Shown piece after piece: positions 50,197-59,504 of a stretch of 64,000 bases of DNA. Origin of the DNA: Owenweeksia hongkongensis DSM 17368 (GTDB lineage: Bacteria > Bacteroidota > Bacteroidia > Flavobacteriales > Schleiferiaceae); the NCBI RefSeq assembly GCF_000236705.1, contig NC_016599.1, positions 186,001-250,000 on the forward strand, read 5' to 3'. The translations under genes and the position numbers were made by a program. A model generated the notes under the pieces. That model was not told the DNA's origin and made no database searches. It saw nothing but the letters and a program-made list of their open reading frames with translations. Positions within the stretch are counted from its first letter, which is position 1, and every line of letters starts with the position of its first letter.

Positions 50197-51195
50197 ATGG
50201 ATTCACTTACGCAGATAGTTTTAGGGGCGGCTGTTGGCGAGGCTGTGCTTGGTAAAAAAGTTGGTAATAAGGCAGTGCTTTATGGTGCCATTGCGGGCAC
50301 TATTCCGGATTTTGATGTACTGGCCTCTAACTTTACTGATACAGTTACAGCCCTTGCTGTTCATCGGGGGTTTACACACTCCATAGTTTTTTCTGTGCTT
50401 TTTGCGCCCATCTTTGGTTGGATAGTTTCCCGTTATGAATCCTATAAAAGCTTCAAAGGCTGGTCATGGCTTTTCTTTTGGGCCTTTATCACTCATCCAC
50501 TTTTAGATGCACACACCACTTGGGGCACACAATTGTTTTGGCCTATGGATGCACGTTTGGCGTTCAAAACCATATTTGTGATTGACCCGCTTTATACATT
50601 GCCTTTTTTGATGTTTTTGATTTTAGCCATGCGGCAAAAGCGTACATCTCTAAAACGCAGACGCTACAATAATCTCGGACTCATTATTAGCTCCAGCTAT
50701 TTGGCTCTTACATTTCTGCTAAAAGCTTTGGCCTTCTCAAAATTTGAATGGGCATTACATGAGCAAAACATAGAATATACTCAACTTGACACACGCCCTT
50801 CGCCCATGAACACTATATTATGGAGCGCCAATGTAGAAGCTGATGACACCTACTTATTGGGGAGTTACTCGTTTTTTGATACTCAACCCATCACTTTTGA
50901 AAAGTATCCCAAAAATCACGAGTTGCTGGGAAACCTCTCGGAGCATGAAAAAGTACAGCGAATGATTCATATTTCCGAAGACTGGTATACCATCAGTAGA
51001 GAAGATGGGCAATTGTATTTTAATGATTTGCGCTTTGGTTTAATGAGCTTGGAGCCCAATTCTCAAAATTTTGTTTTTAAGTATAGGATAGATGTTGACT
51101 CAACTGGACAAGTTCATTTTACCGAAGAGGCTAAAGCACCACGCGATGGCAAGAAATTACTGAAAGAGCTTTGGGAACGGGTAAAAGGGAACTGA
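50197..51195 (+). CDS. YdjM/DUF457 family membrane-bound metal-dependent hydrolase-like protein
   Basis: The 332-residue protein starts MDSLTQIVLGAAVGEAVLGK and has the DUF457/YdjM motifs GAIAGTIPDFDV, HRGFTHSI and THPLLDAHTTWGTQ, with conserved Asp and His residues that could bind metal. About five membrane helices occupy the first 185 residues; a soluble domain follows. The substrate is unknown. A near-consensus -7 box (TATTTTCG) lies about 15 bases upstream. Confidence 0.88.
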   Translation: MDSLTQIVLGAAVGEAVLGKKVGNKAVLYGAIAGTIPDFDVLASNFTDTVTALAVHRGFTHSIVFSVLFAPIFGWIVSRYESYKSFKGWSWLFFWAFITHPLLDAHTTWGTQLFWPMDARLAFKTIFVIDPLYTLPFLMFLILAMRQKRTSLKRRRYNNLGLIISSSYLALTFLLKALAFSKFEWALHEQNIEYTQLDTRPSPMNTILWSANVEADDTYLLGSYSFFDTQPITFEKYPKNHELLGNLSEHEKVQRMIHISEDWYTISREDGQLYFNDLRFGLMSLEPNSQNFVFKYRIDVDSTGQVHFTEEAKAPRDGKKLLKELWERVKGN

Positions 51196-51210
51196 CTTTT
51201 GATAGAAATA

Positions 51211-51255
51211 GACCTGACAGGTTTTTTAGCGTTGCGTTGAAAAACCTGTCAGGTC
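51211..51255. repeat. Perfect 16-bp inverted repeat (GACCTGACAGG type), bidirectional terminator
   Basis: GACCTGACAGGTTTTT (51211-51226) and AAAAACCTGTCAGGTC (51240-51255) pair completely around 13 bases. It lies between two convergent genes and has T-runs in the arms. It could act as a terminator in both directions. I recall the same palindrome as a dispersed repeat in other marine Bacteroidota. Confidence 0.7.
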
Positions 51256-51275
51256 TTGTAAGTGAAAGTTTAGGA

Positions 51276-51758
51276 CTATGAAGGCACAACAAACTCACTG
51301 CCCATTGCTACTCCTGCTATAAGCCCAATAAACATAAGCACATATAGCCCAATAACTACTATCGTCATGATCCCCACAAACTTGAAGAAGCTCTTGTTTT
51401 TGTCTAATGCTAATATCAATTGGGTCTCATCTTCAGATTGTACCGCTAGGTTTAGCTTCTCAGCATATTGATATAAATAGCGACTAGGGAAAAAGTATAA
51501 GGCTGCCGCCAAAATATAAATTACTCCTAAGGCACTACCTCCAATTAAGTTCATTGCTGGATTATCGGTAGAAGGAAAAGAGCTTCCAATAGCAGCTAGT
51601 CCAAGACCCGCAATAACCATCAACCCACATCCTATAAAACCTATTATACTTAGGAATTTGGTCCATTTTGCAGTTGTGCTCAGCATTTGGCGGACGTAGT
51701 CTGTTTTTAAAAGTGATGGCTGTTGAGGGTCTGGATTAAGAGTATCTAAAGGTTCCAT
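51276..51758 (-). CDS. DUF5362-like membrane protein
   Basis: The 160-residue protein has a polar N-terminus (PDPQQPSLLKTDYVRQML) and four membrane segments, with the pattern WTKFLSIIGFIGCGLMVIAG and LGVIYILAAALYFFPSRYLYQYAEKL. This fits the DUF5362 family, which has no known function. It is convergent with the DUF457 gene across the palindrome at 51211. Confidence 0.72.
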   Translation of the reverse strand: MEPLDTLNPDPQQPSLLKTDYVRQMLSTTAKWTKFLSIIGFIGCGLMVIAGLGLAAIGSSFPSTDNPAMNLIGGSALGVIYILAAALYFFPSRYLYQYAEKLNLAVQSEDETQLILALDKNKSFFKFVGIMTIVVIGLYVLMFIGLIAGVAMGSEFVVPS

Positions 51759-51880
51759 AGTTTTATGTTTTTTTAGTTGATAAAGAGCGAAAATAGAATA
51801 TTCATTGAAATGGGATTCCTCAATTAAGAATATGGCTTAAATTCGCGCAAGCTTAGAAAGAATCGAATAAATCATTCATT

Positions 51881-53269
51881 ATGAATTTTGACTTAATAGT
51901 ATTGGGCAGTGGCCCCGGAGGATATGTAGCAGCTATCAGAGCAGCACAACTAGGTTTGAAAACTGCCATTATAGAGCGCGAAAGCCTTGGTGGAATTTGC
52001 CTAAACTGGGGATGTATCCCAACCAAAGCACTTCTTAAGAGCGCCAATGTATTTGAATATATGAATCACGCTGAAGACTACGGTCTGAGAGCTGAGAATG
52101 TAGATAAAGATTTTACCAAAGTGGTAAAGCGCAGCCGTACTGTTGCCGAAGGAATGAGCAACGGTATCAAATTCTTGATGAAGAAAAACAAGATTGAGGT
52201 GATCATGGGCGAAGGTACCGTGAAGGCCGGCAAAAAGATTTCTGTAAAAGGAGAAGACGGTAAAACTACCGAGTATAGCGCAAAAAATATCATCATTGCT
52301 ACTGGAGGACGCAGCCGTGAGTTGCCAAGCTTGCCGCAAGATGGAAAGAAAATCATAGGTTACCGCCAAGCGATGAACTTGCCTGAGCAGCCAAAGAAAA
52401 TGGTGATCGTAGGTTCAGGAGCAATCGGTGTTGAGTTTGCCTATTTCTATAATACTATGGGAACTGAAGTTACTGTAGTAGAATTTCTTCCAAACGTGGT
52501 GCCAGTGGAAGATGAGGAAGTTTCAAAACAATTGGAGCGTAGCCTTAAAAAAACGGGTATCAAAATTATGACCAATAGCGAAGTAACTAAAGTAGATACT
52601 TCTGGTGATGGTTGTAAAGTAACTGTGAAGACCAAAAAAGGAGAGGAGCAAATCGATTGCGATGTAGTTCTTTCTGCCGTTGGTGTTACTGCTAATATCG
52701 AAAATATCGGTTTGGAATCTGTAGGCATCAAAACTGAAAAAGGAAAAATCATGGTAGACGATTATTACGCTACCAACGTTGATGGATATTATGCTATCGG
52801 TGACTGTGTTCCTGGACAAGCTTTAGCTCACGTAGCTTCAGCTGAAGGTATTATTTGTGTGGAGAAAATTGCTGGACACCATCCACAACCATTAGATTAT
52901 AACAACATCCCGGGATGTACTTACTGTTCTCCTGAAATCGCTTCTGTAGGTTATACTGAGAAAGCTGCTAAGGAAGCAGGTTTTGAACTTAAAGTGGGTA
53001 AATTCCCATTCTCAGCAAGTGGTAAAGCAAGTGCTGCTGGTCACAAAGATGGTTTTGTAAAAGTGATTTTTGACGCCAAGTACGGTGAATTCTTAGGTTG
53101 CCACATGATTGGAGCCAACGTTACCGAAATGATTGCCGAGGCAGTTGTAGCACGTAAGTTGGAAACTACCGGAATGGAAATTGTAAAATCTGTACACCCA
53201 CACCCAACCATGAGTGAGGCTGTGATGGAAGCTGCTGCTGCTGCTTATGATGAGGTGATTCATTTGTAA
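51881..53269 (+). CDS. lpdA: Dihydrolipoyl dehydrogenase
   Basis: The 462-residue flavoprotein has the FAD-binding GSGPGG near residue 9 and the redox-active GGICLNWGCIP (Cys40, Cys45). It also has the NAD-binding GSGAIGVEF and the C-terminal dimerisation block HPHPTMSEAVMEA with the catalytic His-Glu. It reoxidises lipoamide of 2-oxoacid dehydrogenase and glycine cleavage complexes. Codon use is more biased than in neighbours, as expected for a highly expressed gene. It is a single gene ended by a strong terminator. Confidence 0.96.
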   Translation: MNFDLIVLGSGPGGYVAAIRAAQLGLKTAIIERESLGGICLNWGCIPTKALLKSANVFEYMNHAEDYGLRAENVDKDFTKVVKRSRTVAEGMSNGIKFLMKKNKIEVIMGEGTVKAGKKISVKGEDGKTTEYSAKNIIIATGGRSRELPSLPQDGKKIIGYRQAMNLPEQPKKMVIVGSGAIGVEFAYFYNTMGTEVTVVEFLPNVVPVEDEEVSKQLERSLKKTGIKIMTNSEVTKVDTSGDGCKVTVKTKKGEEQIDCDVVLSAVGVTANIENIGLESVGIKTEKGKIMVDDYYATNVDGYYAIGDCVPGQALAHVASAEGIICVEKIAGHHPQPLDYNNIPGCTYCSPEIASVGYTEKAAKEAGFELKVGKFPFSASGKASAAGHKDGFVKVIFDAKYGEFLGCHMIGANVTEMIAEAVVARKLETTGMEIVKSVHPHPTMSEAVMEAAAAAYDEVIHL

Positions 53270-53293
53270 GTAAGCACTTATATATTTTTGAAG

Positions 53294-53320
53294 AGCCCCG
53301 AAATGTTTCGGGGCTTTTTT
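53294..53320 (+). terminator. Intrinsic terminator of lpdA
   Basis: AGCCCCGAAA (53294-53303) pairs with TTTCGGGGCT (53306-53315) and is followed by TTTTTT. It lies about 25 bases after the stop codon. Confidence 0.93.
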
Positions 53321-53385
53321 TATGAAATATGATACCTACTCGTCATATTTGTCGTTCAACCTTTGTTGGGTTTTAATTCATTTGA

Positions 53386-54528
53386 ATGAAGTTTATAAAA
53401 CATACGCTTGCTGCTCTTATCCTTACACTCAATTTTGCAATAGCTCAAAAAGGAGATAGCACTTTAGTTTTCGAAATCAATTTTAATTTGGATTCATACG
53501 CTTTATCCAAAGCTCAAAAAGCTAAAGTGGACAGCGTGTTGGATTTGGCTCCAATTTCTGTTTTAAAACATGTAGAAATTTACGGTCATACCGATAGTCT
53601 TGCCGGAATAGAATACAATCGTCAACTTTCAAAAAGAAGGGTTCAAAGCATTCTTACCTATCTTGTTTACAATGGTTTAGACCCATTGTTAGTAGATGCT
53701 GATTACTATGGAGAAGAAAGACCGAAGTATGACAATGCCGCAGAAACCAGGGCTCGAAACAGAAGGGTAGAAGTACATTTATCCATTGACCCAAGCCTGT
53801 TCCCAAAGCCAGAGTACCGCATTACAAGTGAGAAGTTTAAAAAAGGAGAACGCATCCGCTTACCAAATCTCAATTTTGTGGGAAACCAACCCATTCCGGT
53901 AGCACAAAGTTTTTCTGTGCTCAGGGATTTACTCGAAGTAATGTTGATGTATCCTGATTTACAAATTGAATTGCAGGGCCACGTTTGTTGTAATGATAAT
54001 TATGAGCTTTCTATGGAGCGATCCAAGATGGTGCATGACTTTTTGGTAGGAAATGGTATTGACCAATCACGGTTGAGTTATAAAGGATTTAGCAACAAGA
54101 AGCCCCTTTTTAAAGAAAAAACAGAAAAGGAGAAAGCACTGAACCGAAGGGTAGAAGTATTGGTAATTGACAACAGTGACAGAGTGGAGAATGTAATTGC
54201 CCTCGATAAAAAGTTGGACTTGAGAGCACCCGTACTTGGTGTTACTTTTTTCAACAAAAAATCAAGGCTTACACCTCAGGGCGATCATTCCCTTTCGCTT
54301 ATCGCTGAAATGTTGCAGCACCCTGAAAATCTTTACTTCGAATTTGTGATATTTGATAACATTAATGACAATGCCCTTACCAAGGGAAGAGGCTTTGCAA
54401 TTGACAGGACGCTAAAAAAAATGTATGTGCCTAGGGAGTTATTTTTGGTACGCCCAAAACCAGCAACTTCCCGAATGCCCGACTCTGACAACAATAATTT
54501 TTTAATGGTGAAAATTTCTGAAAAGTGA
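53386..54528 (+). CDS. OmpA-family protein with two, possibly three, OmpA-like domains
   Basis: The 380-residue exported protein has a signal peptide (ALILTLNFAIAQ). The first OmpA-like domain (about 25-135) has FEINFNLDSYALS, IYGHTDSLAG and ARNRRVEVHL. The second (about 165-265) has LQGHVCCND and ALNRRVEVLVI. A third, degenerate repeat (about 280-360) begins FFNKKSRLTPQGDHSL and has a matching strand but lacks the Arg-Arg. These domains bind peptidoglycan and tether the outer membrane. There is no lipobox, so it may be periplasmic or anchored by another part. It ends in TGATG with the next gene. Confidence 0.85.
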   Translation: MKFIKHTLAALILTLNFAIAQKGDSTLVFEINFNLDSYALSKAQKAKVDSVLDLAPISVLKHVEIYGHTDSLAGIEYNRQLSKRRVQSILTYLVYNGLDPLLVDADYYGEERPKYDNAAETRARNRRVEVHLSIDPSLFPKPEYRITSEKFKKGERIRLPNLNFVGNQPIPVAQSFSVLRDLLEVMLMYPDLQIELQGHVCCNDNYELSMERSKMVHDFLVGNGIDQSRLSYKGFSNKKPLFKEKTEKEKALNRRVEVLVIDNSDRVENVIALDKKLDLRAPVLGVTFFNKKSRLTPQGDHSLSLIAEMLQHPENLYFEFVIFDNINDNALTKGRGFAIDRTLKKMYVPRELFLVRPKPATSRMPDSDNNNFLMVKISEK

Positions 54529-54980
54529 TGGGTTACAACAAGTACTTTAAGGACGAAGTAGCACCAGTGCTAGCCAAGCTTAGTGCTGATGCGAAGCCTG
54601 AATGGGGTAGCATGAATGCTGAAGAAATGGTCGAGCACTTGATAGCTGGTATTACAATAAGCATGGAAGATGCGCCTCGAAAAATTACAACCCCGGAAGA
54701 TAAGCTGCCGGTTTTCAAGAAGTTTTTGATGAGCGACCGTCCATTTGGAAAAGATTTACCAAGGCCTAAAGAATTTGATGATTATCCCACAAAAAATGGC
54801 GACATTAATGGGAAGAAAGTGGAGTTGCTAAAACGTATTGAAGAAATGCTTCAGTACTTTGAAAAGCATCCATACCATAGTGCTATTCATTCTAGTTTTG
54901 GAAGGCTCAATGTGGCAGAGTGGAAACACTTGCACAAGAAACATTTTACACATCACTTCCTACAATTTGGATTGCTATAG
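54528..54980 (+). CDS. DUF1569/DinB-like protein
   Basis: The 150-residue protein starts at the ATG at 54528, sharing one base with the OmpA gene stop (TGATG). The first part, SMNAEEMVEHLIAG, and the last, HSSFGRLNVAEWKHLHKKHFTHHFLQFGLL, fit the DUF1569/DinB-like helical family with His residues that may bind metal. The activity is not known. Coupled translation with the OmpA-like protein suggests cotranscription. Confidence 0.75.
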   Translation: MGYNKYFKDEVAPVLAKLSADAKPEWGSMNAEEMVEHLIAGITISMEDAPRKITTPEDKLPVFKKFLMSDRPFGKDLPRPKEFDDYPTKNGDINGKKVELLKRIEEMLQYFEKHPYHSAIHSSFGRLNVAEWKHLHKKHFTHHFLQFGLL

Positions 54981-55002
54981 CTGATCTAACCCAACAAAAT
55001 AT

Positions 55003-57249
55003 ATGATAAGCTCTTTACTCAATTGGATAAAAGATAGATGGTTTTTTGCCAACTCGTTTTTTCCTATCCAGTTGTTTTTGCTTCACCTTAGGCGTAGCCA
55101 TTTACTAATTATTTTTTGGCTTATTCTATTCGCTTTTATTGGTGGCTTTATGGCCGAAAGTTATGGCCTGAGTTATTTGTTTCTCACACCAGAATACCTG
55201 GATAAAGTAAACTTTGTAAGCTATTTTATAGTAGGAGTCTCGGGTGGTCTTTTTGTAATGGCCTTTCATATCAGCAGTTATATTTACTACAGTTATCGCT
55301 ATCCTTTCTTGGCCACACTTAGTCGTCCACTTTGGAAGTTCAGTATCAACAATTCAGTTATCCCGGTTCTTTTTATCGGCTTTTATTTATATCAGGTAAT
55401 TGACCTTTTACTAAGGGAAGGCTTCGATTGGATGTCAATAGCAATAAACACTTTAGGGCTTGCCGCAGGTGGACTTTTTACCATTCTCTTTTCATTCTCT
55501 TATTTTATAAGTACACTAAAAACGCTGGATATACCTGAGGATGGAAGCAAGAAAGCAAAAGCTCTAAAGCCCTTACAGAATATCATGATGCCAGCAACTA
55601 AGATTGGCTCAAGGTCAAAGACTCATATTAATTACTATATGAGTGGCATGTTTAAAATAAAGCTTACTCGACATGCGGGGCATTATGGCAAAAAGGTATT
55701 GCTGGAAACTATTCAACAGCATCATTTTAGTGCCTCTATTTACTTTGTGATTCTCATATTACTGGTTATTGGCCTTAGCCTTGTGGGGGATAACGAAGTG
55801 TTTATAATACCCGCAGGAGCGTCTGTATTTCTTATTTTTTCATTGTATTTAATGGTTACAGGAGCGTTTTATACAAGGCTCAAAACGTGGACAGTAACTA
55901 TTGGCGTGGTAGTTCTTTTTGCATTGAATTATTTCTCTGGTTTCGAAAGGTTTGCTTCGCTCAATTATGCTTATGGTATGAATTACGAGACCGAACGGGC
56001 TGACTATTCGTATGCGAATTTTGAAGCACTCACTAATGATTCTTTAGTAAAGTATGACAAGAAGCAAAGCCTTCAAATATTACAAAACTGGAAAGCAAAG
56101 CAGGATGAAAGTAAGCCTAAGCTAATATTGCTAAATGTTAGTGGTGGCGGTTTGCGGTCTGCACTTTGGGTTACCAAGGTTATTCAAGAAATAGATAAAG
56201 CCACTGGAAACCAGTTTTACCCAAATATTCATTTAATCACAGGTTCATCTGGTGGAATGCTGGGTGCGGCTTTTTTGCGTGAAGTAGAGTATAGAAATAG
56301 GAAGGGTAATTTAGATGTCAATCTTCAAAATGACACGCTACTCACCCTGATGGGGAAAGACCTATTGAATCCCGTAACCTTTACCTTGGCGGTAAATGAT
56401 TTGTTTTTTAGGCTAAAAAAAGTGGAGTATGAACCATATTCTTACCCAAAAGATAGAGGCTATACTTTTGATAGAAGACTGAACGAAAATACCATGGGAC
56501 TGCTGGATAGAAAGTTCTACGAATACAAGGAACTGGAATTTAATTCGCAAATGCCACAGATGGTATTGGCGCCTACAATAGTAGGGGACGGTCGCAAATT
56601 ACTAATGAGCCCTCAGGGAGTTTCCTACCTTACATTTACACGTCCATACGCGGGTATTGGTCGCGAAAAAGAACATAGTGGTATAGAGTTTAGCCGCTTG
56701 TTTGCTGATCAGGATGCCGATAACTTGAGTTTTCTTACGGCCTTGCGAATGAGCGCTTCCTTCCCGTATATCACGCCACTTATCAACATGCCATCTAAGC
56801 CGGGTATTGAGCTTATTGATGCGGGAGTTCGCGATAATGAAGGTTTTGAGCATAGCTTACGATATGTGTTTTCTCATAAAAAATGGATTGAAGAAAATAC
56901 AAGTGGAGTAATCATTGTGCAGATAAAAGCAAATCGTGCCAATGAAATACCCATTGAAGAAGAACGGGTAACTAAGCTGGACAAACTTACTTTACCAATT
57001 GGTGGGGTGATGAAGAGTTTTCATAATCTTCAGATTTACAACAAGTCACTACTTATGGAGCTTAGTCGTGAGGAGCTAAAAATGCCTATGGACATCGTGC
57101 GCTTTTCATTAATAAATGAAGATAAGGATGTGTCGCTAAGCTGGCATCTTACTAATGTGGAGAAGCAAAGTATATTATCTACTTTTCAAAATAAGACCAA
57201 CCAGGAGGCTTTAAAAGTTTTGCTTGATGCTTTAAAAGAAAGCCGGTAA
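55003..57249 (+). CDS. Membrane-anchored patatin-like phospholipase
   Basis: The 748-residue protein has about seven membrane helices in residues 34-312. A patatin domain follows: the oxyanion loop GGGLR (381-385), nucleophile GSSGG with Ser416, and the catalytic Asp in DAG (Asp606). Patatins are lipid acyl hydrolases. Fusion to a large multi-helix membrane domain is less common than the soluble or outer-membrane forms, and suggests action on inner-membrane lipids from the cytosolic side. It is 22 bases after the DUF1569-like gene. Confidence 0.85.
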   Translation: MISSLLNWIKDRWFFANSFFPIQLFLLHLRRSHLLIIFWLILFAFIGGFMAESYGLSYLFLTPEYLDKVNFVSYFIVGVSGGLFVMAFHISSYIYYSYRYPFLATLSRPLWKFSINNSVIPVLFIGFYLYQVIDLLLREGFDWMSIAINTLGLAAGGLFTILFSFSYFISTLKTLDIPEDGSKKAKALKPLQNIMMPATKIGSRSKTHINYYMSGMFKIKLTRHAGHYGKKVLLETIQQHHFSASIYFVILILLVIGLSLVGDNEVFIIPAGASVFLIFSLYLMVTGAFYTRLKTWTVTIGVVVLFALNYFSGFERFASLNYAYGMNYETERADYSYANFEALTNDSLVKYDKKQSLQILQNWKAKQDESKPKLILLNVSGGGLRSALWVTKVIQEIDKATGNQFYPNIHLITGSSGGMLGAAFLREVEYRNRKGNLDVNLQNDTLLTLMGKDLLNPVTFTLAVNDLFFRLKKVEYEPYSYPKDRGYTFDRRLNENTMGLLDRKFYEYKELEFNSQMPQMVLAPTIVGDGRKLLMSPQGVSYLTFTRPYAGIGREKEHSGIEFSRLFADQDADNLSFLTALRMSASFPYITPLINMPSKPGIELIDAGVRDNEGFEHSLRYVFSHKKWIEENTSGVIIVQIKANRANEIPIEEERVTKLDKLTLPIGGVMKSFHNLQIYNKSLLMELSREELKMPMDIVRFSLINEDKDVSLSWHLTNVEKQSILSTFQNKTNQEALKVLLDALKESR

Positions 57250-57386
57250 CGCCATTTACTATTCAAGTAAATTAACGCTACCGGCAATTCAACCAACCAA
57301 ACAAAATTTTACATTATATAACTTAATAATGCTCTACAACTCTATTTACGTAGGGAACGTAAAGTTGGATTACTTCAAATAAAAAA

Positions 57387-57407
57387 GTCCTTCAAAAAAT
57401 GAAGGAC
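57387..57407 (-). terminator. Intrinsic terminator of the fasciclin lipoprotein gene
   Basis: GTCCTTCA (57387-57394) pairs with TGAAGGAC (57400-57407) around five A; on the minus strand TTTTTTATTT follows. It is 32 bases after the minus-strand stop. The rest of 57250-57438 shows no gene. Confidence 0.88.
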
Positions 57408-57438
57408 CTAAGGTTGGTCGATGGTTACCGAGCAGAGA

Positions 57439-58419
57439 CTAGTTATGTTCTAATACTTTATTAAGGACATGTATAGTCCCATTAATAGCGGTAATATCCG
57501 TAGTTTTTAGTCCTGCCGCAGGGCTGCTGCCTTTTTCATCCTGAATGTTAATAGCACCACTTTGTTCCTTTACTATCTGTATCCAATGGTTTGTAAATAG
57601 AGTGTTATAGGTCTGATTCTTCAAGTCTTGTGCTTGGGTTTCTCCAGAAATGATATGGTATTGCAATAAGTTATTAAGAGCATTATAGCTATTGGAATTG
57701 GCAAAGTCACTCCAGTCCGTGAAACCATTGCCGCTCAGAAAAGCAGTAATAGCAATATCGTCAGGGCCAAATATTGTATGTACTTGATTTTCCTGATTAA
57801 GTATTGTTTCTAAGTTACCTTGAGATTTACTGATGGCAGATTTCAACTTGCTAAAATTGGGATTTACACGTATCAAACCATTTAAGGTAAGAGGAGAAAG
57901 CACGCCATCAATTTTGTGAATTACGCTTCCGCCAACCTCAATGTCCCTTTCTGAAACCCTGGCTGTAAAAGCATTCAGCGAAATATTTTTGTCAATACGG
58001 GTGATGTACGCATGAATATTATTTCCGTTGGAATTTGTAGCAGCCGTTAAAATGTAAGAGTTTACCACGTCCATGCCTTTCACCTTTTTTTCTAAAAGAT
58101 GGTACAGCATTACATTTCTAAATGTAGCAGCGCCATAAAAATTATACAGTCCGGAAAGGCTATCTACACCAAGGTCTTGCAGGTAGGCCTTAAAAGCACT
58201 ATCCGTAGGAGCGAAGAATGTGAGGTTGTCTTGACGGAGCTCATTTTGCAAACCTGCCATTTCAATTGCTTCAAGAGTAATTGAAAGGTCAGATTGTTGG
58301 CGTAATGTATTGTACACACTTGTTTCTATCTGCGCTGGCGTGTAACTATCCTCTTTACATCCTATAAAGAGAGCTATGGAAAAAAGTACGAGAAACAGAG
58401 CGTTCAGAGTCTTTGTCAT
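57439..58419 (-). CDS. Fasciclin (FAS1) domain lipoprotein
   Basis: The 326-residue protein has a lipobox (LFIGC, Cys21) and two FAS1 domains. The first (about 40-175) contains LTFFAPTDSAFKAYL and HKIDGVLSPL. The second (about 180-326) contains HTIFGPDDIAITAFLSGN and the closing block GTIHVLNKVLEHN. FAS1 domains mediate adhesion or protein contacts at the cell surface. It should be anchored in the outer membrane. It is a single gene with its own terminator. Confidence 0.88.
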   Translation of the reverse strand: MTKTLNALFLVLFSIALFIGCKEDSYTPAQIETSVYNTLRQQSDLSITLEAIEMAGLQNELRQDNLTFFAPTDSAFKAYLQDLGVDSLSGLYNFYGAATFRNVMLYHLLEKKVKGMDVVNSYILTAATNSNGNNIHAYITRIDKNISLNAFTARVSERDIEVGGSVIHKIDGVLSPLTLNGLIRVNPNFSKLKSAISKSQGNLETILNQENQVHTIFGPDDIAITAFLSGNGFTDWSDFANSNSYNALNNLLQYHIISGETQAQDLKNQTYNTLFTNHWIQIVKEQSGAINIQDEKGSSPAAGLKTTDITAINGTIHVLNKVLEHN

Positions 58420-58529
58420 TGATTATAATTTCTGCAATCGGAAATTCTCCAATTGACTTATAGTTCATTTCTTTACACGCTAAATATCAACCAAAGGTTG
58501 GCTGGCGAACTGCAAATATCACATTCTTA

Positions 58530-59504
58530 ATGCAAACAATTAAAACTGATAGTCTTCTTAAAGCTAAGGGCATCAATTTTAGCTATGGCCAAAAGTCGGT
58601 GCTTACTAATATTAGGTTTACCCTAAAAGCTGGCGAAGTAGTGGGAATAGCCGGGGAGAGTGGGTCAGGAAAGACAACCTTACTCAAAGTGCTTAGCGCC
58701 AAATTAGTTCCTCAAAGTGGCGAGGTGTTTTTTAAGAATGAAAATATTTATGCTGGAAATGAGCAATTACTCCGTGGACACGATTCCATAAAAATCGTAG
58801 ATCAGGATTTTGATTTGATGCCATACATTACTGTAGATGAAAACATTATCCGCAACAGCTTAAGCTTGAGCGAGAGCGGAAGAAAGCGCTTGCTTAAGCA
58901 AATGAAATCACACCTTAATTTAAAGGATGTAGGCTCTAACAAAGCGGTAAATACTTCAGGGGGGCAAAAACAGAGAATAGCTTTGGCAACGGCTGTTGCC
59001 ACAAAGCCAGATGTGCTTTTGTTGGATGAGCCTTTTGCCAACTTGGATTATTCTTTAAAAGTACAAGCCATACGATTGCTGAAAAGTGAATGGAGGGCAA
59101 AAGCCATGGTAGTGGTGGCACATGAGCCAGCAGACTTACTTAGCCTGTGTGATAGACTGGTCATTATGAAAAAGGGCAAAATTGTGCAGCAGGGAAAATC
59201 GAAGGAAGTGTATCAAAATCCTAAAAACCGCTATGTGGCAGAGTTGTTGGGCCCAATAAACGTGCTTAATTCTGAGTTGGTAAAAGCCTTGAAAACGGAA
59301 AAAAAGTTAGTTCGGCCACATGAGCTTTCTTTTGCTGAAACTGGTATTTCAGTAGAAATTACCAACCTGCATTATTGCGGTGGTTTTACAGAAGTAGAAG
59401 TGTATAGCTCAGAATATGGGCAAACTTTAATAACCCATTATTTTGGAAAAGGAGACTTGGAAGAAGGACAAAAGGTAAAATTGACTTATTCTGGAGGAAA
59501 CTAA
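58530..59504 (+). CDS. ABC transporter ATP-binding protein
   Basis: The 324-residue protein has Walker A GESGSGKTT, the signature TSGGQKQRIALA, Walker B VLLLDEP with FANLDYS, and the H-loop VVAHEP. The C-terminal 90 residues look like a TOBE/regulatory domain, as in importer ATPases of the MalK/PotA type. No permease is adjacent in the window and the gene stands alone on the plus strand. Its TAA interlocks with the convergent adenylation gene (CTAA at 59501-59504). It is not CcmA, which is shorter and lacks such a tail. Confidence 0.9.
   Translation: MQTIKTDSLLKAKGINFSYGQKSVLTNIRFTLKAGEVVGIAGESGSGKTTLLKVLSAKLVPQSGEVFFKNENIYAGNEQLLRGHDSIKIVDQDFDLMPYITVDENIIRNSLSLSESGRKRLLKQMKSHLNLKDVGSNKAVNTSGGQKQRIALATAVATKPDVLLLDEPFANLDYSLKVQAIRLLKSEWRAKAMVVVAHEPADLLSLCDRLVIMKKGKIVQQGKSKEVYQNPKNRYVAELLGPINVLNSELVKALKTEKKLVRPHELSFAETGISVEITNLHYCGGFTEVEVYSSEYGQTLITHYFGKGDLEEGQKVKLTYSGGN

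Noticed and set aside
58530-59504. The ABC ATPase as the missing CcmA
   Set aside because: It is 27 kb from the ccm genes, longer than CcmA and has a C-terminal regulatory domain typical of importers.
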